From positions 1 through 64,000 of the forward strand of contig NZ_RJTN01000015.1 of the NCBI RefSeq assembly GCF_005497185.1: a stretch of DNA of 64,000 nt, given 5' to 3'. The number at the start of each line of letters is the position of its first letter. Position 1 is the stretch's first letter. Both the position numbers and the translations under genes were made by a program. The stretch is from Pectobacterium polonicum (GTDB lineage: Bacteria > Pseudomonadota > Gammaproteobacteria > Enterobacterales > Enterobacteriaceae). Positions 54,850-63,640 of this stretch are shown here, one piece after another. Below the pieces are notes generated by a model. That model did not search any database. It was not told where the DNA came from and saw only the letters and a program-made list of their open reading frames with translations.

Positions 54850-56184
54850 TTACTTCGTTGACTGCTCGAAGCGACGCAGCAGCGCGTTACCGCGTTCTAC
54901 CGCGCTATCCAACGCCTGTTGTGGCGTCTTCTTACCTGTCCATACGCTTTCTAATTCTTCATCCACGACGGTACGAATTTGCGGCATATTGCCCAAACGT
55001 AGCCCTTTGGTGAACGGCAACGGTGGCTTGTTCAACATCTGACGCGTAGCGATATCTGCACCAGGGTTTTTCTCATAGAAGCCCTGCTTCTGCGTCAGCT
55101 CATACGCCGCCGTGGTGATCGGCAGGTAACCGGTTTTCTGGTGCCATTCGGCAGCATTTTCCGGCTCGGCCAGGAACTTCATAAACTCAGCGACGCCTTT
55201 GTAGGTCGCGGCATCTTTACCGCCCATCACCCACAGGCTTGCTCCGCCGATAATGGCGTTCTGCGGTGCGCCTTTCGCATCGGCGTCATACGGCATCATG
55301 CCAACGCCGTAGTTGAATTTGGCGTGTTCACGGATGTTCGCCAGCGAACCGGAAGAAGCGGTCGTGATAGCACAGTCGCCGTTGTAGAATTTCTCGGTCG
55401 GCTCATCCTTGCGCCCGAAATAGGTGAAGTCCCCCTTCTTGTTCATGTCCTGCAACAGCTGGATGTGTTTGACCTGCGTCGGCTTGTTGAATTCCAGCAC
55501 GGCATCGGTGCCGTCAAAACCGTTGTTCTTGCTCGCAACGGGCAGACCATGCCAGGCGCTGAAGTTTTCAATCTGAATCCAGCCCTGCCAGCCGCTGGCG
55601 TAGCCGCACTTCATCCCAGCAGCACGCAGTTTGGCGGTGTAGTCGGCCATCTGCTGCCAGGTTTTCGGCGGCTGCTCTGGATCTAACCCTGCTTTCTTGA
55701 AGGCATCTTTGTTGTAGTACAGCACCGGGGTCGAGCTGTTAAATGGCTGCGACAGCAGGTGGCCGCTCTTCGCATCGGTGTAATAACCGGAGACGGTCGG
55801 TACAAACACCGACTCATCGAAATTAATGCCAGCGTCTTTGAACACTTCATAGACTGGCTTGATGGCTTTACTTGCCATCATGGTCGCCGTACCGACTTCA
55901 TAGACCTGCAAAATGGCGGGTGCATTCCCCGCACGATAGGCCGCAATCCCGGCAGCCAGATTCTGTTCGTAGTTGCCTTTGTAGACCGGCACAATTTTTA
56001 CATCGCTGTGTGCTTGGTTAAAACGGTCGGCCAGAGAATTCACTTCTTTCCCTAATTCGCCTTCCATGGAATGCCAGAAAGGAATTTCTGTCGCGGCCTG
56101 CGCACTGGCGCTCATCAGCGCGAATGCCACACACGCCGCGGCGGTGCGAATAGCATGTGTTTTACGAATTGTGTTGTTGAACAT
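54850..56184 (-). CDS. ugpB: Periplasmic glycerol-3-phosphate-binding protein UgpB
   Basis: The ATG at 56184 with GGAG upstream gives 444 aa (E. coli 438) with a signal peptide (about 1-30, ending AQA-AT). The mature start [18 protein letters not shown] and the [18 protein letters not shown] region are typical of UgpB. It binds sn-glycerol-3-phosphate and glycerophosphocholine. First gene of ugpBAECQ, behind four Pho half-sites, so it should be phosphate-starvation induced. Confidence 0.96.
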   Translation of the reverse strand: MFNNTIRKTHAIRTAAACVAFALMSASAQAATEIPFWHSMEGELGKEVNSLADRFNQAHSDVKIVPVYKGNYEQNLAAGIAAYRAGNAPAILQVYEVGTATMMASKAIKPVYEVFKDAGINFDESVFVPTVSGYYTDAKSGHLLSQPFNSSTPVLYYNKDAFKKAGLDPEQPPKTWQQMADYTAKLRAAGMKCGYASGWQGWIQIENFSAWHGLPVASKNNGFDGTDAVLEFNKPTQVKHIQLLQDMNKKGDFTYFGRKDEPTEKFYNGDCAITTASSGSLANIREHAKFNYGVGMMPYDADAKGAPQNAIIGGASLWVMGGKDAATYKGVAEFMKFLAEPENAAEWHQKTGYLPITTAAYELTQKQGFYEKNPGADIATRQMLNKPPLPFTKGLRLGNMPQIRTVVDEELESVWTGKKTPQQALDSAVERGNALLRRFEQSTK

Positions 56185-56259
56185 GCCTGTCTCCTGCAAT
56201 CGATTAAGTTCGCCATCATCACGGCGTTTTTTATGCGAAGGTAAACATGACATGAGCGC

Positions 56260-56299
56260 ATGACAGAAAAATAACTGGAAGATGACGGGAAAGTGACAG
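56260..56299 (-). promoter_or_regulatory. Tandem Pho boxes upstream of ugpB
   Basis: On the minus strand CTGTCAC (56299-56293), CCGTCAT (56288-56282), CAGTTAT (56277-56271) and CTGTCAT (56266-56260) occur at exact 11-bp spacing, with the third unit weakest. Two PhoB dimers could bind side by side. The array ends 75 nt upstream of the ugpB start, in the correct orientation. Confidence 0.92.
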
Positions 56300-56367
56300 A
56301 GGGAGGGGGCATAAGTAAAGAATTCACTTATGCTACAGGAAATAAATTTTACAGGTTTTCACTAAAC

Positions 56368-56553
56368 ATGGACGACAACAGGAGTAATAAGTGGAGTAAC
56401 GGCCTAAAAACCGATCCTCAAGATAATGCTGACCGCAACTCTTTATATCACGCTATCTTGGCAGGAGATGAAAGCGGCGAAAGCCCATTGACGCTGCATG
56501 AAATTGCCGCGAATCAAAAGCGGTCTCATAACCAGCCTCATAATGAAGGCTAG
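56368..56553 (+). CDS. Small hypothetical protein (uncertain)
   Basis: A 61-aa frame from the ATG at 56368, hydrophilic and rich in Asn, Asp and His (starts MDDNRSNKWSNGLKTDPQ, ends NQPHNEG), with no membrane segment or recognised motif. An in-frame GTG at 56293 would lie inside the Pho boxes and is unlikely to be used. Only a weak ACAGG precedes the ATG. It is divergent from ugpB and convergent with the next unknown gene. It could be a chance frame. Confidence 0.35.
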   Translation: MDDNRSNKWSNGLKTDPQDNADRNSLYHAILAGDESGESPLTLHEIAANQKRSHNQPHNEG

Positions 56554-56609
56554 AGTAACGGTGTGAAACCATAAGGTTATATTAAACACTCTGACTACCA
56601 CGCTCAGGG

Positions 56610-57044
56610 CTATTTTCGTATGACATCAACGATAACGGTTTTAGGATCGTTGATGATTCCTATATGTATCGTTTTATCTGAATCCGTCGACTTCCAATAC
56701 TCACCCGTCGTGTCTGTGTAGCTCAGCGTAAAACCAAGCGACGCTAGATAGCCGCGTATGTTTGTCGCATCATCGATGTTTTGAAACGTAATATTGCTGA
56801 CTTCCAACGCAGGGCCATCAACCGTTGCATAGCCAAAATCATAGAGAGAAGAAATGCGCGGGCTATTTTTAATGATGTCGTCTGTAAGCATTTCATACCG
56901 CCGAGTATCCTGTTCTGTATAGCGAGAACTCCCTTCCGTCAGGATAACCATTGCAGGCCAATAATAGATAAGCGGCAACGCAATTAGGATCGATATACTT
57001 AACAGTATGCTTATTCTTCTTTTCATATTATAAAACATTAGCAT
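56610..57044 (-). CDS. Hypothetical membrane-anchored protein
   Basis: 144 aa from the ATG at 57044, with AGGGGG upstream; a GTG at 57059 is possible. One hydrophobic segment (about 12-33, following MKRR) puts most of the chain outside the cytoplasmic membrane. The rest is a small soluble domain with short beta-like stretches (YDFGYATVDGPALEVSNITF region; KTIHIGIINDPKTVIVDVIRK end). I do not recognise it. It begins 11 nt after the stop of the DeoR regulator on the same strand, so co-expression with the regulator is likely. Its A+T content looks higher than neighbours. Confidence 0.6.
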   Translation of the reverse strand: MLMFYNMKRRISILLSISILIALPLIYYWPAMVILTEGSSRYTEQDTRRYEMLTDDIIKNSPRISSLYDFGYATVDGPALEVSNITFQNIDDATNIRGYLASLGFTLSYTDTTGEYWKSTDSDKTIHIGIINDPKTVIVDVIRK

Positions 57045-57055
57045 AAACAACCCCC

Positions 57056-57841
57056 TCACCCCGCTACCAGCACCTCAACACCCATTTTACCTAGCGCGTC
57101 TTTGGCGGCGGCGGGCAGGCCGTCGTCGGTGATGATGCTGTCGAATACGTTGAGCGGCGTGGCGAGGTGGGTAGCAATGCGGCCGTATTTTGAGGTGTCG
57201 CACAGCAGCACGCGTTTTCTGCTGGCTTCCACCGCCGCGCGTTTCACCACGACTTTGTCTTCATTCGGCGTGGACAGCCCGCGCAGGCTCCATGACGATG
57301 CGGAGATAAAGGCGATGTCGATAAACAGGTTGCGCAGCGCCTGCGCCACCGCTTCGCCGATGCAGGATCGGTTTTCCCGACACAGCGTGCCGCCGGTGTG
57401 GATCATGCGACACTGGCTGGACTCAATCAGAAAGGCCGCGATCGCAAAGTCGTTAGTGACAATCAGCAGATCGTCACGCTCGGCCAGTTCACGCGCCAGC
57501 GATAGCGTGGTGGTGCCCGCATCCAGATAAATGCAGCTATTGAACGGGATATGCTGCGCCGCCAGCTTGCCAATCGCTTCTTTCTGCTGGCTGAACATCA
57601 CAGATTTATCCTGATGCGACGGCTCAATCGCCAGCCGTTCAGGCGAACGCACGCCACCGGAGACGCTCAGCAGCAGGCCATCCTGCTCCAGCTTTTGCAC
57701 ATCGCGCCGCACCGTCATATGTGACACACCCAGCCGCTCGGTCAGTTCGTTAATGCTTACTGCGCCACGCTCGGCGATCAGCGCCATAATCTGTTGATGA
57801 CGTTCTACTGGAATCACGCTGTCCGTTCCCTGTTTGATCAA
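57056..57841 (-). CDS. DeoR-family regulator of the tetronate operon (YgbI-like)
   Basis: 261 aa. N-terminal DeoR helix-turn-helix SINELTERLGVSHMTVRRDV (about 29-48), then a sugar-isomerase-like effector domain with YLDAGTTTLSLA (about 109-120), IVTNDFAIA, and DTSKYG near 215-220. It is divergent from ltnD-otnK-otnC-otnI, the arrangement of E. coli ygbI with ygbJKLMN, so it most likely represses that operon. The effector is probably a tetronate intermediate (inference). Confidence 0.88.
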   Translation of the reverse strand: MIKQGTDSVIPVERHQQIMALIAERGAVSINELTERLGVSHMTVRRDVQKLEQDGLLLSVSGGVRSPERLAIEPSHQDKSVMFSQQKEAIGKLAAQHIPFNSCIYLDAGTTTLSLARELAERDDLLIVTNDFAIAAFLIESSQCRMIHTGGTLCRENRSCIGEAVAQALRNLFIDIAFISASSWSLRGLSTPNEDKVVVKRAAVEASRKRVLLCDTSKYGRIATHLATPLNVFDSIITDDGLPAAAKDALGKMGVEVLVAG

Positions 57842-58154
57842 TGCTAATCAGATAAAGTCGGTTTGGTAAAGATTGTGAGAAACACCCCGTTTAATGACGA
57901 TAATTACCATAAATTCACGCCATAAACCACGCCAGACATAACAACCTTCCTCATCACTCACTGCCAAAATAGATACAATCCACTGATATATAAAGATAAT
58001 AAGTCAACCCATCTTCCCGACGGGGTTCAGCTACACTGAATCATCACGATTTCAATGTTAATTTATGTGATAAAAATCACCATAATTTGTTCTAATAGTC
58101 CTTATATTTAACACCAGAGAACAAAAAATCACTAATTTTAACAAGGCAACCACG
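57842..58154. other. Divergent promoter region of the tetronate locus
   Basis: A/T-rich, no gene. It holds the CRP site at 58066-58081 and a possible -10 TTATAT at 58102-58107 for ltnD. The DeoR-type operator is expected here, but I could not pick a convincing one. Confidence 0.6.
58066..58081. promoter_or_regulatory. CRP-cAMP binding site upstream of ltnD
   Basis: TGTGATAAAAATCACC matches 9 of 10 conserved positions of TGTGA-N6-TCACA. Its centre is about 41 nt upstream of the transcription start implied by the -10 at 58102-58107, which is class II activator spacing. The operon should be under catabolite control. Confidence 0.82.
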
Positions 58155-59069
58155 ATGAAAAAGACTTCTGATTATGCTGTCGCCGTTATCGGTCTGGGTT
58201 CCATGGGCTTTGGCGCTGCGGCGTCCTGTATCAACGCTGGCCTGACAACATACGGCGTCGATATCAATCCGCAGGCACTCGAAAAGTTACGTCAGGCGGG
58301 TGCGGCGCAGGCTGACACGCGCATTGATGCTTTCGCTGACAGGCTGGATGCGGTCGTGCTGCTGGTGGTGAACGCCGCGCAGGTCAACGGAATTCTGTTC
58401 GGTGAGCCGCAGGTCGCCGCGAAACTCAAACCCGGCACCGTAGTCATGGTGTCTTCCACGATCTCCTCGCAGGATGCCAAAAATATCGAGCAGCGTCTGT
58501 CCGAGCATCAGCTCATCATGCTGGATGCACCGGTATCCGGCGGGGCAGCGAAAGCTGCCGCAGGCGACATGACGGTAATGGCATCCGGTTCCGATCTGGC
58601 TTTTGAGAAGCTGAAACCGGTACTCGACGCCGTCGCAGGCAAGGTCTACCGCATCGGTGAAGAGATCGGGCTAGGTGCGACGGTTAAAATCATCCACCAG
58701 CTGTTGGCCGGCGTACACATCGCCGCTGGTGCAGAAGCGATGGCGCTGGCCGCTCGCGCCGATATCCCGCTGGATATCATGTACGACGTGGTGACCAACG
58801 CCGCCGGGAATTCCTGGATGTTTGAGAACCGCATGCGCCACGTGGTGGACGGCGACTACACGCCAAAATCCGCCGTTGATATCTTCGTCAAAGATCTGGG
58901 GCTGGTTACCGACACCGCCAAATCGCTGCACTTCCCGCTACCGCTGGCCTCCACCGCGTTCAACATGTTCACCGCCGCCAGCAACGCTGGGTTTGGTAAA
59001 GAAGACGACAGCGCGGTCATCAAGATTTTTAACGGCATTACGCTGCCGGAAAAGAAGGAGGCGCCATGA
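58155..59069 (+). CDS. ltnD: L-threonate dehydrogenase LtnD
   Basis: 304 aa, beta-hydroxyacid dehydrogenase family, oxidising L-threonate to 2-oxo-tetronate with NAD+. Rossmann motif VIGLGSMGFGAA (about 12-23), substrate motif DAPVSGGAAKAAAG (about 125-138), and the catalytic lysine in LGATVKIIHQLLAG (about Lys178). First gene of the operon; its stop overlaps the otnK start by 4 nt. The LtnD name rests on the complete otn context. Confidence 0.92.
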   Translation: MKKTSDYAVAVIGLGSMGFGAAASCINAGLTTYGVDINPQALEKLRQAGAAQADTRIDAFADRLDAVVLLVVNAAQVNGILFGEPQVAAKLKPGTVVMVSSTISSQDAKNIEQRLSEHQLIMLDAPVSGGAAKAAAGDMTVMASGSDLAFEKLKPVLDAVAGKVYRIGEEIGLGATVKIIHQLLAGVHIAAGAEAMALAARADIPLDIMYDVVTNAAGNSWMFENRMRHVVDGDYTPKSAVDIFVKDLGLVTDTAKSLHFPLPLASTAFNMFTAASNAGFGKEDDSAVIKIFNGITLPEKKEAP

Positions 59070-60340
59070 TCAAGCTAGGTGTGATTGCCGACGATTTTAC
59101 TGGTGCCACAGATATCGCCAGCTTTCTGGTCAACAACGGGCTACCGACCGTCCAGCTCAACGGCGTGCCGCCGTCCGACTTTAAGGTTGAGACACAGGCC
59201 GTGGTCATTAGCCTGAAATCACGTTCCTGCCCGGCGGAACAGGCGGTGGCGGATTCCCTCAAGGCGCTGGCGTGGCTGCAACAGCAGGGCTGTCAGCAGT
59301 TCTACTTCAAATATTGTTCCACCTTTGACAGCACCGCGAAAGGCAACATCGGTCCGGTGACCGATGCGCTGTTAGAGCAGCTTGGCGAAACGCAAACCAT
59401 CATCTCTCCGGCGCTGCCGGTGAACGGCAGAACCGTCTATCAGGGTCACCTATTCGTGATGGATCAACTGCTGTCCGAATCTGGAATGCGCCATCATCCA
59501 GTCACACCGATGACGGACAGCAACCTGATGCGCGTCATGGAGCAGCAAGCTGCCGGGCGCTGCGGTTTGGTGCCGTATGCCGTGATGGATCAGGGGGCAG
59601 AGGCCGTCAAACAGCGTCTGGCGCAGTTGAAAGAACAAGGCGTTCGCTACGTGGTGCTGGATACGCTGAACGAACAGCACCTGTTAACGCAGGGCGAGGC
59701 GCTGCGCGATGTGAAGCTGGTCACTGGTGGCTCCGGCCTGGCGATTGGACTGGCACGTCAGTGGGCGGAACCCGCGACACAAACCGGTTCCGCAACCGAC
59801 GCCGGCAAGCCGCAGTCCGGCGCAGGCGTTGTGCTATCAGGCTCCTGTTCAGTGATGACGAATAAGCAGGTCGCCCACTACCTGAAACAGGCGGCAGGTC
59901 GTGCGATTGACGTCGCACGCTGCTTAGAGAGCAATGACGCTCAGCAAGCCTACGTTCAGGAGCTGGCCGACTGGGTGAAGGCACACCGTGACGACCCACT
60001 CGCGCCGCTGCTGTACGCCACCTCATCACCCGACGAACTGGCGCAAATTCAGCAGCGCTGGGGCGCGGAAGCCAGCAGTCAGGCAGTAGAGAAATTGTTT
60101 GCCGCCGTTGCCCGCCAGCTTCAGCAAGATGGTTTCCAGCGCTTCATCATCGCGGGCGGTGAAACCTCCAGCATCGTGGTACAGACGCTGGGCATCCACG
60201 CATTCCATATCGGGCCGTCTATTTCTCCCGGCGTGCCGTGGGTGCGTTCGACCACTCATCCGCTCTCTCTGGCGTTGAAATCCGGCAATTTCGGCGATGA
60301 AGACTTTTTTGCCCGCGCCCAAAAGGAGTTTGCCGCATGA
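59066..60340 (+). CDS. otnK: 3-oxo-tetronate kinase OtnK
   Basis: 424 aa four-carbon acid sugar kinase family (formerly DUF1537), phosphorylating 3-oxo-tetronate at C4. N-terminal GVIADDFTGATDIAS (about 5-19) with the acidic pair, FKYCSTFDST (about 88-97), and the C-terminal nucleotide-binding IIAGGETSS (about 363-371) and PGVPW. It overlaps ltnD and otnC by 4 nt each. Confidence 0.93.
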   Translation: MIKLGVIADDFTGATDIASFLVNNGLPTVQLNGVPPSDFKVETQAVVISLKSRSCPAEQAVADSLKALAWLQQQGCQQFYFKYCSTFDSTAKGNIGPVTDALLEQLGETQTIISPALPVNGRTVYQGHLFVMDQLLSESGMRHHPVTPMTDSNLMRVMEQQAAGRCGLVPYAVMDQGAEAVKQRLAQLKEQGVRYVVLDTLNEQHLLTQGEALRDVKLVTGGSGLAIGLARQWAEPATQTGSATDAGKPQSGAGVVLSGSCSVMTNKQVAHYLKQAAGRAIDVARCLESNDAQQAYVQELADWVKAHRDDPLAPLLYATSSPDELAQIQQRWGAEASSQAVEKLFAAVARQLQQDGFQRFIIAGGETSSIVVQTLGIHAFHIGPSISPGVPWVRSTTHPLSLALKSGNFGDEDFFARAQKEFAA

Positions 60341-60993
60341 GTGAAAAACACCACAGCACCGAAGCAGCCCTGAACCGCGAACAGCGTGCACGCGCGGAAA
60401 TGGTCAAGCTGGGCGCGTCCTTTTTCCAGCGCGGCTACGCCACCGGTTCCGCGGGCAATCTCTCACTGCTACTGGATGACGGCACGCTGCTGGCAACGCC
60501 GACCGGCTCCTGCCTCGGCGAACTGGATGCCGAGCGGCTGTCCAAAGTCAGCATGAGTGGCGAGTGGATCTCCGGCGATAAACCGTCGAAAGAAGTCAGT
60601 TTTCACCTGTCAATTTACCGTAACGATCCCGAATGCAAAGCGATCGTCCACCTGCACAGCACCTATCTGACGGCGCTCTCGTGTCTGGAAGGGTTGGACA
60701 CGCAGGATGCCATCAAGCCGTTCACGCCCTATGTGGTGATGCGAGTCGGTAAAGTGCCCGTCGTCCCTTATTACCGCCCCGGCGATGCACGACTCGGTGA
60801 AGATCTGGCGAAGCTGGCATCGCGCTATAAAGCGTTCTTGTTGGCTAATCACGGTCCCGTCGTCACCGGTAAGGATCTACGGGCGGCGGCAGACAACATG
60901 GAAGAGCTGGAAGAAACCGCCAAGCTGATTTTTATTCTCGGCGATCGAAAAATTCGCTACCTCACCGCTGACGAAATTACCGAGCTCTCTTGA
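60337..60993 (+). CDS. otnC: 3-oxo-tetronate 4-phosphate decarboxylase OtnC
   Basis: 218 aa class II aldolase/adducin family, here decarboxylating the kinase product to dihydroxyacetone phosphate. SAGNLSL (about 37-43), acidic residue in KPSKEVSFHL, zinc histidines in HLHSTYL (about 105-111) and the late ANHGPVV (about 169-175). It starts in overlap with otnK and ends 33 nt before otnI. Confidence 0.92.
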   Translation: MSEKHHSTEAALNREQRARAEMVKLGASFFQRGYATGSAGNLSLLLDDGTLLATPTGSCLGELDAERLSKVSMSGEWISGDKPSKEVSFHLSIYRNDPECKAIVHLHSTYLTALSCLEGLDTQDAIKPFTPYVVMRVGKVPVVPYYRPGDARLGEDLAKLASRYKAFLLANHGPVVTGKDLRAAADNMEELEETAKLIFILGDRKIRYLTADEITELS

Positions 60994-61026
60994 TGAGTGA
61001 CTTTTTACTGAGCTATGGAGTTAACC

Positions 61027-61809
61027 ATGCCTAAGTTTGCTGCCAATCTTTCTATGCTGTTTACTGATGTGCCGTTTCTCGATCGTTTTAAAGCCGCTGC
61101 CGATGCGGGTTTCACCTCGGTCGAGTACCTGTTTCCTTATGAATATCCGGCACCGCTGCTGGCGGAAAAGCTGCGGGAAAATGGCCTGAAGCAGGTGTTG
61201 TTCAATACCGCACCCGGCAATATTGCGGCAGGAGAATGGGGCGTCTCCGCCCTGCCCGACCGTATTGAAGATGCCCGCCGGGATATCGATAACGCATTGG
61301 AATATGCGCTGGCGCTGAATTGCCCTTCAGTACTGGTGATGGGGGGCGTGGTGCCGCCCGGTGAAGACCGTGCTGCCTATCAGCAAACCTTCATCGATAA
61401 CCTGCGCTACGCCGCCGATAAATTTGCGCCGCACGGCATCAACATCATGATTGAGGCGCTGAGCGCGAAGGTGAAGCCGAATTACCTGTTCGCCAGTCAG
61501 TATCAGGCGTTGGAATTAGCCAATCTGATCGACAGGCCGAACGTTTATATCCAGCTCGATTTCTTCCACGCACAGATTGTCGATGGCAACCTGACGCAAA
61601 TTATTCACGATTTGGCTGGGCGCATCGGACATATTCAAATTGCCTCGGTGCCTGCCCGGCATGAACCCGATGAAGGAGAAATTAATTATCCGTTCATCTT
61701 TGCCGAATTGGATCGCGTGAATTACTCCGGCTGGGTTGGCTGTGAATATAACCCACGCGGTAAAACGGAAGACGGGTTGGGATGGGCTAAACCCTATCTG
61801 AAGAAATAA
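61027..61809 (+). CDS. otnI: 2-oxo-tetronate isomerase OtnI
   Basis: 260 aa hydroxypyruvate-isomerase-like TIM barrel that converts 2-oxo-tetronate to the 3-oxo form for OtnK. The ATG at 61027 ([17 protein letters not shown]) has GGAG 7 nt upstream; an ATG four codons earlier is weaker. Metal-site residues appear in IMIEALSAK (about 142-150), QLDFFHAQI (about 178-186) and the late GCEYNPRG (about 239-246). Confidence 0.93.
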   Translation: MPKFAANLSMLFTDVPFLDRFKAAADAGFTSVEYLFPYEYPAPLLAEKLRENGLKQVLFNTAPGNIAAGEWGVSALPDRIEDARRDIDNALEYALALNCPSVLVMGGVVPPGEDRAAYQQTFIDNLRYAADKFAPHGINIMIEALSAKVKPNYLFASQYQALELANLIDRPNVYIQLDFFHAQIVDGNLTQIIHDLAGRIGHIQIASVPARHEPDEGEINYPFIFAELDRVNYSGWVGCEYNPRGKTEDGLGWAKPYLKK

Positions 61810-62001
61810 GTTATCGCGGGAAAATATTACTGTTCCCATAAAAGAATAAACACCAGAGACATATTTATAAAATATCGAGAAAAGGTCAGGTTCCCGCATT
61901 ATTCCGATGCGGGAATCAGGTCACCCTTTTCTTCAAATAAAACAATAACCCAATACCTTTTCAGCCTCTGAATTGCAAAATGGGTCAATGAGGATAAGAA
62001 C

Positions 62002-63360
62002 ATGGCCACCTCGCTCTTACTCTGCATCGCTATCGCCGGGGTATTACTCCTGCTGCTGATGGTCATTAAATTTAAAATCCAGCCTTTTGTCGCCCTGCTA
62101 GTCGTCAGTTTACTTGTTGCCTTAGCAACGGGTATTCCTACTGCTGACGTGATGAAGGTGATTACCTCCGGCATGGGCGGTATTCTCGGTTCGGTGGCGA
62201 TTATTATCGGCCTCGGCGCCATGCTCGGCAGAATGATCGAAGTGTCCGGCGGCGCGGAATCCTTAGCGCACCGCTTTGCCCAATTAATGGGGCCGGGATT
62301 AATGGTGGCAGCCTTAACCATCTCCGCCTTTATTCTGGGTATTCCGGTCTTTTTCGATGTCGGCTTTATTATCCTTGCCCCGATTATTTACGGCTTTGCG
62401 AAAGTCGCGAAAGTCTCCCCGATTAAATTCGGCTTGCCCGTCGCGGGCGTGATGCTGACGGTGCACGTCGCGCTGCCGCCGCACCCCGGTCCGGTCGCCG
62501 CCGCTGGCCTGTTAAATGCGGATATCGGCTGGCTGACCATCATTGGCCTGCTGGTGTCGATTCCTGTCGGCATCATCAGCTACTGGGCGGCCAAGGCCAT
62601 GAACCGTCGTAAGTATGCGCTTTCCGTCGACGTGTTAGAGCAATTACAACTGGCGAAGCCGGAAGATTCAACACCGGATACCGCCCCCGTTTCTGCCCCT
62701 TCGGCTGGGCTGATCGCCGCGCTGATCGCCATTCCTATCGCCATCATTATGCTCGGCACCGTGTCCGCAACCGTTCTGCCTGCCGGACACCCGGTGCGTA
62801 ACGTGATGTCGCTGGTCGGTTCTCCCGCCGTGGCGCTGCTGATTGCTCTCGGATTAGCGTTCTGGCTGATTGCCCTGCGTCGTGGCTGGTCGCTGGAAAA
62901 AGCCAGCGGCGTAATGGGCGATGCCTTGCCTACCGCTGCAATGGTCATCATGGTGACCGGTGCCGGTGGTGTGTTCGGCAAGGTGCTGGTGGAGTCGGGC
63001 ATCGGTAAAGCGCTGGCGGATACGCTGACCAGCATTCACCTGCCGCTGGTGCCTGCCGCCTTTATTCTGTCGCTGGCGCTGCGTGCCTCGCAAGGTTCGG
63101 CCACCGTTGCCATTCTTACCACCTGCGGCCTGCTGAGCGAAGCCGTCAGCGGTCTGAATCAGATGCAACTGGTGCTGGTGACGCTCTCTGCCTGCTTTGG
63201 TGGGCTGGGTCTGTCGCACGTCAATGACTCCGGTTTCTGGATCGTCACCAAATATCTGGGGCTGTCCGTCGCCGATGGCCTGCGTACCTGGACGGTGCTG
63301 ACCACCCTCCTCGGGCTTGCCGGGTTCCTCTTTACCTGGGCGCTGTGGCTGGTCATGTAA
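62002..63360 (+). CDS. GntP-family permease, probable tetronate (threonate) transporter
   Basis: 452 aa, about 12 hydrophobic segments, gluconate/H+ symporter family: GMGGILGSVAIIIGLGAMLG (key GLGAMLG, about 72-78), VFFDVGFI (about 116-123), HPGPVAAAGLLNADIG (about 159-174), and LSHVNDSGFW (about 405-414). The equivalent E. coli gene (ygbN) also ends the ygbJKLM operon. It lies 192 nt after otnI with no strong terminator, so probably co-transcribed. Substrate is inferred from the operon. Confidence 0.9.
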   Translation: MATSLLLCIAIAGVLLLLLMVIKFKIQPFVALLVVSLLVALATGIPTADVMKVITSGMGGILGSVAIIIGLGAMLGRMIEVSGGAESLAHRFAQLMGPGLMVAALTISAFILGIPVFFDVGFIILAPIIYGFAKVAKVSPIKFGLPVAGVMLTVHVALPPHPGPVAAAGLLNADIGWLTIIGLLVSIPVGIISYWAAKAMNRRKYALSVDVLEQLQLAKPEDSTPDTAPVSAPSAGLIAALIAIPIAIIMLGTVSATVLPAGHPVRNVMSLVGSPAVALLIALGLAFWLIALRRGWSLEKASGVMGDALPTAAMVIMVTGAGGVFGKVLVESGIGKALADTLTSIHLPLVPAAFILSLALRASQGSATVAILTTCGLLSEAVSGLNQMQLVLVTLSACFGGLGLSHVNDSGFWIVTKYLGLSVADGLRTWTVLTTLLGLAGFLFTWALWLVM

Positions 63361-63380
63361 GAATTTCAACGTTTCACTAC

Positions 63381-63409
63381 GGAAAACCGCTGATATTCGG
63401 CGGTTTTCC
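63381..63409 (+). terminator. Terminator after the tetronate operon
   Basis: GGAAAACCGC (63381-63390) pairs perfectly with GCGGTTTTCC (63400-63409) around a 9-nt loop, 20 nt after the transporter stop. The T run is within the stem. Confidence 0.75.
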
Positions 63410-63594
63410 GCCTTATGCCAAAAAATACGCCCGTTTTACTCTTATATTCCACATCTGCCTATCCATGCACTGTCTTTATAATATATCCACGGCAAGAGAC
63501 AACACGCTCTCCTGTCAGGCAAGTCTGCATAACACGTGCATGTCATCAGCAATACGCCCTATTCCTGACCTATCGTAGATAGCAGCCCAATCCA

Positions 63595-63621
63595 TAAGGC
63601 TAAACCTGCACCAACCGATGA
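63595..63621 (+). promoter_or_regulatory. Weak candidate sigma-28 promoter for the chemoreceptor
   Basis: TAAGGCTA, an 11-nt spacer and ACCGATGA resemble the flagellar sigma-28 consensus TAAAGTTT/GCCGATAA (strong at the -10, weak at the -35). Its position 20 nt before the receptor start fits a flagellar-class chemotaxis gene, but the transcript leader would be short. Confidence 0.35.
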
Positions 63622-63640
63622 AAAATAATAAAGGAACATT

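Noticed and set aside
63381-63409. Repeat element after the GntP-family gene
   Set aside because: The hairpin is a simple intrinsic-terminator-like stem; no terminal repeats or second copy seen.
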